From the NCBI GenBank assembly GCA_020636005.1, contig JACJYR010000001.1:2356001-2420000 (forward strand): a stretch of DNA of 64,000 bases, given 5' to 3'. A model generated the notes under the pieces. It made no database searches. It worked only from the letters and a program-made list of their open reading frames with translations, and had not been told where the DNA came from. Each line of letters starts with the position of its first letter. Position 1 is the first letter of the stretch. Source of the stretch: Lewinellaceae bacterium (GTDB lineage Bacteria; Bacteroidota; Bacteroidia; Chitinophagales; Saprospiraceae). Made by a program: the position numbers and the translations under genes. Below are positions 61,953-64,000 of this stretch, in pieces.

Positions 61953-62191
61953 TCCTGAATATTTCGTGGCTATTATACATTATCAAAGTTAGATTAATCG
62001 GTAAGTTTTTGTTGTTTCAGGCAAATTATCCACTGGCTCGATAGAGCATCAAAAGAGTTGGCCTTAATGGCCTTTTATGACGCTATCAAGCCTTATTAAA
62101 GTCAAAACAAAGACCCTTCTTTCTCCATTCCATTTCCCTCTCCCGCCACGTATGCTTATTATTGCCATCCTACTCACCAAAATCATTGAGC

Positions 62192-63925
62192 ATGAAGCTG
62201 TTTGCCCTCCTCACCCTGATCTGCTGCAACGGCATCGTTTACAGCCAACCCCCCACAGTTTTATCAACCCTGCCGGTCCACCAAACCAATAATGCACCCT
62301 CCAATACCGAAATCGCTGTGTACTTTGATGAATCGCTGGATGTTGCAACGGTCAGCGGCGCCTCTTTCAGGGTCTTTGGCCGCTGGTCAGGCCCCGCCAA
62401 GGGCAGCCTGGCTCTTTTCGACAACAACCGGCAAGTCGTGTTCTCGCCGGAAGAACCATTTTTCGCCGGCGAGTGGGTCACAGTATCCCTTTCAAAAACC
62501 ATTAAAAGTGAAACAGGCGAAAACCTGGCAAAACCCTATGCCTGGAATTTTTGGATAAAAACAGCCCCCGGGCAACTCGACCAACCCCTTGTTGAAACAA
62601 TCGAACTGCGGTTGCCGGATGACCCAACCCTTTTGCAGACCTACGGCGCCTATGCAGGCGACCTGGACAACGACGGCTATTCCGATTTGGTGGCCGTCAA
62701 CGAAAATTCCGACGACCTCCGCATACTGCTCAATGACGGCCAGGGTGGCTATCCCTCCTTTACTATATATGATATGGGGGACGACAGTACGCCAAGCCCC
62801 AGCGAAGGAGCTGATTTCAACAACGACGGCGAAATAGACCTGGTCGTAACGACTGCTTGGGACACAGAGGTAAGGGTGCTGACGGGAAACGGCCAAGGGA
62901 GTTTTACGAATCTGCAGACCTATTTTACCTCCAACGGAGTCAGGGGCGTCGTGGTAGGGGACTTTGACGGCGATGGCTGGGATGATATGCTGACGACCAA
63001 CCGGTTATCCGGCAATATTTCCATTTTCATGAACGATGGCACGGGCGGCTTCACTGTATCCGGTATGGATCTGCCGGGCGAAGACGAAACAGCCTGTGCC
63101 TTGACCGATGTCAATAATGATGGCGTGATGGATGTTTTCTTCGCTTCCTACAATAGCCAAAAAGTTGGGGTACTGCTCGGCGATGGCTATGGTGTTTTTA
63201 CACCCGCTGCCTCTGTAGGAGTACAAGGAAAGCCCTGGATGATAGCTACAGGAGATTTCAACGGGGACGGGAATGCTGATGTGGCTACGGTCAATTCCAA
63301 TGGTAACAAGACCGCTGTCCTTTTTGGGGACGGTCAGGGGGGGCTGGGCCAACCTGTCCACTATTCGCCTATAAACCACAATTTTCCTTTGGCCATAGAT
63401 ATAGGCGACCTTGATGGAGATGGCGATCTTGACCTGGTTACCAGCAACTACGGGTCAAAAACATACACCGTTTTCGAAAATGACGGGTTAGGAAGCTTTG
63501 TAGCTGCGGCTACATTAAACGCAGACAGTCTATCTTCCTGTGCCATCCTGCACGACAGGGACAATGATGGGGATTTGGACATCACAGGAACAGACGAGGG
63601 AGACGACGTCATCCTGCTTTTTGAAAACCCGGGCCAAGCCAATGTTTTACCAGAGACGGATAAAAATGAAAAAGAAATAGTTTTATTCCCCAACCCTGTT
63701 AGCAAGACATTCACACTAAGCTATGCCCTCCGTTCAAGCCAGCAGATTTCCTTTTCCCTCCACGACTTCCTGGGAACACCAATTAAACAGTGGAAAAAAA
63801 ACCAACCGATTGGAAACCAGCTTGAGAGATGTGATGTTTCATCGCTGCCTTTTTCGGGAATCTACACTATTTGGATCAAATGCGACGAATTTGAGATAGT
63901 AAAGAGGTTCACCATAGTCAGGTAG
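62192..63925 (+). CDS. T9SS-sorted FG-GAP/VCBS repeat protein
   Basis: The 577-residue secreted protein (ATG 62192) has signal peptide MKLFALLTLICCNGIVYSQ. Residues about 20-125 form a Big_5-like Ig domain (NTEIAVYFDESLDVATVSGASF, residues 38-59; VTVSLSKTIKSETGE). From about 150 to 470 come FG-GAP/VCBS repeats with Ca-binding DxDxDG-type loops (GDLDNDGYSDLVAVN, GDFDGDGWDDMLTTN, GDFNGDGNADVATVN, GDLDGDGDLDLVTSN, DRDNDGDLDITGTD), giving an integrin-like propeller. The T9SS tail is VLFPNPVSKTFTLSY ... FSGIYTIWIKCDEF ... RFTIVR. Ligand unknown. The upstream ATG 62162 lacks the signal. Confidence 0.88.
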   Translation: MKLFALLTLICCNGIVYSQPPTVLSTLPVHQTNNAPSNTEIAVYFDESLDVATVSGASFRVFGRWSGPAKGSLALFDNNRQVVFSPEEPFFAGEWVTVSLSKTIKSETGENLAKPYAWNFWIKTAPGQLDQPLVETIELRLPDDPTLLQTYGAYAGDLDNDGYSDLVAVNENSDDLRILLNDGQGGYPSFTIYDMGDDSTPSPSEGADFNNDGEIDLVVTTAWDTEVRVLTGNGQGSFTNLQTYFTSNGVRGVVVGDFDGDGWDDMLTTNRLSGNISIFMNDGTGGFTVSGMDLPGEDETACALTDVNNDGVMDVFFASYNSQKVGVLLGDGYGVFTPAASVGVQGKPWMIATGDFNGDGNADVATVNSNGNKTAVLFGDGQGGLGQPVHYSPINHNFPLAIDIGDLDGDGDLDLVTSNYGSKTYTVFENDGLGSFVAAATLNADSLSSCAILHDRDNDGDLDITGTDEGDDVILLFENPGQANVLPETDKNEKEIVLFPNPVSKTFTLSYALRSSQQISFSLHDFLGTPIKQWKKNQPIGNQLERCDVSSLPFSGIYTIWIKCDEFEIVKRFTIVR

Positions 63926-63950
63926 ATTCGAAGGAAAATAAGTTTAAGTG
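63926..63950 (+). repeat. Possible left end of another MITE-like element (partial)
   Basis: ATTCGAAGGAAAATAAG directly after the stop resembles the element left end GGATCGAAGGAAAAATAAT. The following bases do not match, and the right end would lie beyond the window. Confidence 0.3.
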
Positions 63951-63968
63951 AAAATTTTTGATAAAAAG

Positions 63969-64000
63969 TTTGGAGAAAGATATTTTGCTTCTACTTTTGC
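63969..64000 (+). promoter_or_regulatory. Consensus Bacteroidota promoter at window end
   Basis: TTTG at 63969-63972, a 19-base spacer, and TACTTTTGC at 63992-64000 match the consensus exactly. It would drive a gene beyond the window. Confidence 0.6.

Overview
The window reads as chromosomal DNA of a Bacteroidota bacterium, most likely of the Saprospiria (Lewinella/Haliscomenobacter type). This placement is an inference. It rests on six secreted proteins ending in a type IX secretion (T9SS) sorting domain, a TonB receptor paired with a DUF4249 lipoprotein, PKD and SprB repeat adhesins, TAnnTTTG-type promoter boxes with a TTTG box 19-21 bases upstream, and Bacteroidota-style housekeeping proteins. 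I saw no tRNA, rRNA, CRISPR array, transposase or prophage.

Layout. 1-3047 (minus): mfd, cut by the window edge. 3435-8258: two T9SS substrates; the first is split by a frameshift and has an (AC)9 tract near its start. 8573-11121: a KtrB/TrkH and KtrA/TrkA potassium uptake pair. 11182-12921 (minus): rplI, rpsR, and rpsF with an unusual C-terminal helix-hairpin-helix fusion. 13344-17751: an RsmI-like methyltransferase, a tail-specific protease and a lipoprotein. 18540-23864: a metalloprotease with 16 PKD domains. 23997-26818: a small lipoprotein, an MtfA-like protein lacking its zinc ligands, and a coiled-coil membrane protein. 27389-34963: a 2524-residue metalloprotease/SprB adhesin. 35087-36750: a P-loop kinase and an aminoglycoside-phosphotransferase-like protein. 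37024-43935: desaturase, acylphosphatase, a secreted protein, TonB receptor plus DUF4249, and a ROK sugar kinase. 44049-49107: methyltransferase, C1 cysteine protease, purA, and a Fur-family regulator. 49886-54889: a thioredoxin-fold/SprB adhesin. 54928-61196: DUF2400 protein, lipA, an outer-membrane-type protein, a MacB/FtsX-type permease, upp and cdsA. 61308-63925: a beta-barrel protein and an FG-GAP T9SS protein.

Themes. The surface proteins share a plan: signal peptide, catalytic or binding head, long alternating repeat array, T9SS tail. Two of the three giant ones (18540 and 49886) share a homologous block of roughly 150-200 bp just upstream of their candidate promoters.

The most interesting unexplained structure is a family of about 100-120 bp MITE-like elements with imperfect 19-bp terminal inverted repeats and two internal hairpins. 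At least six full-length copies lie in this window: 13233, 35609 (reverse), 38185, 38307, 45160 and 47092. Two are in tandem, and one supplies the last codons and stop of the P-loop kinase gene. A second class of small, internally periodic repeats sits between genes as hairpins and, inside mfd, appears as in-frame insertions.
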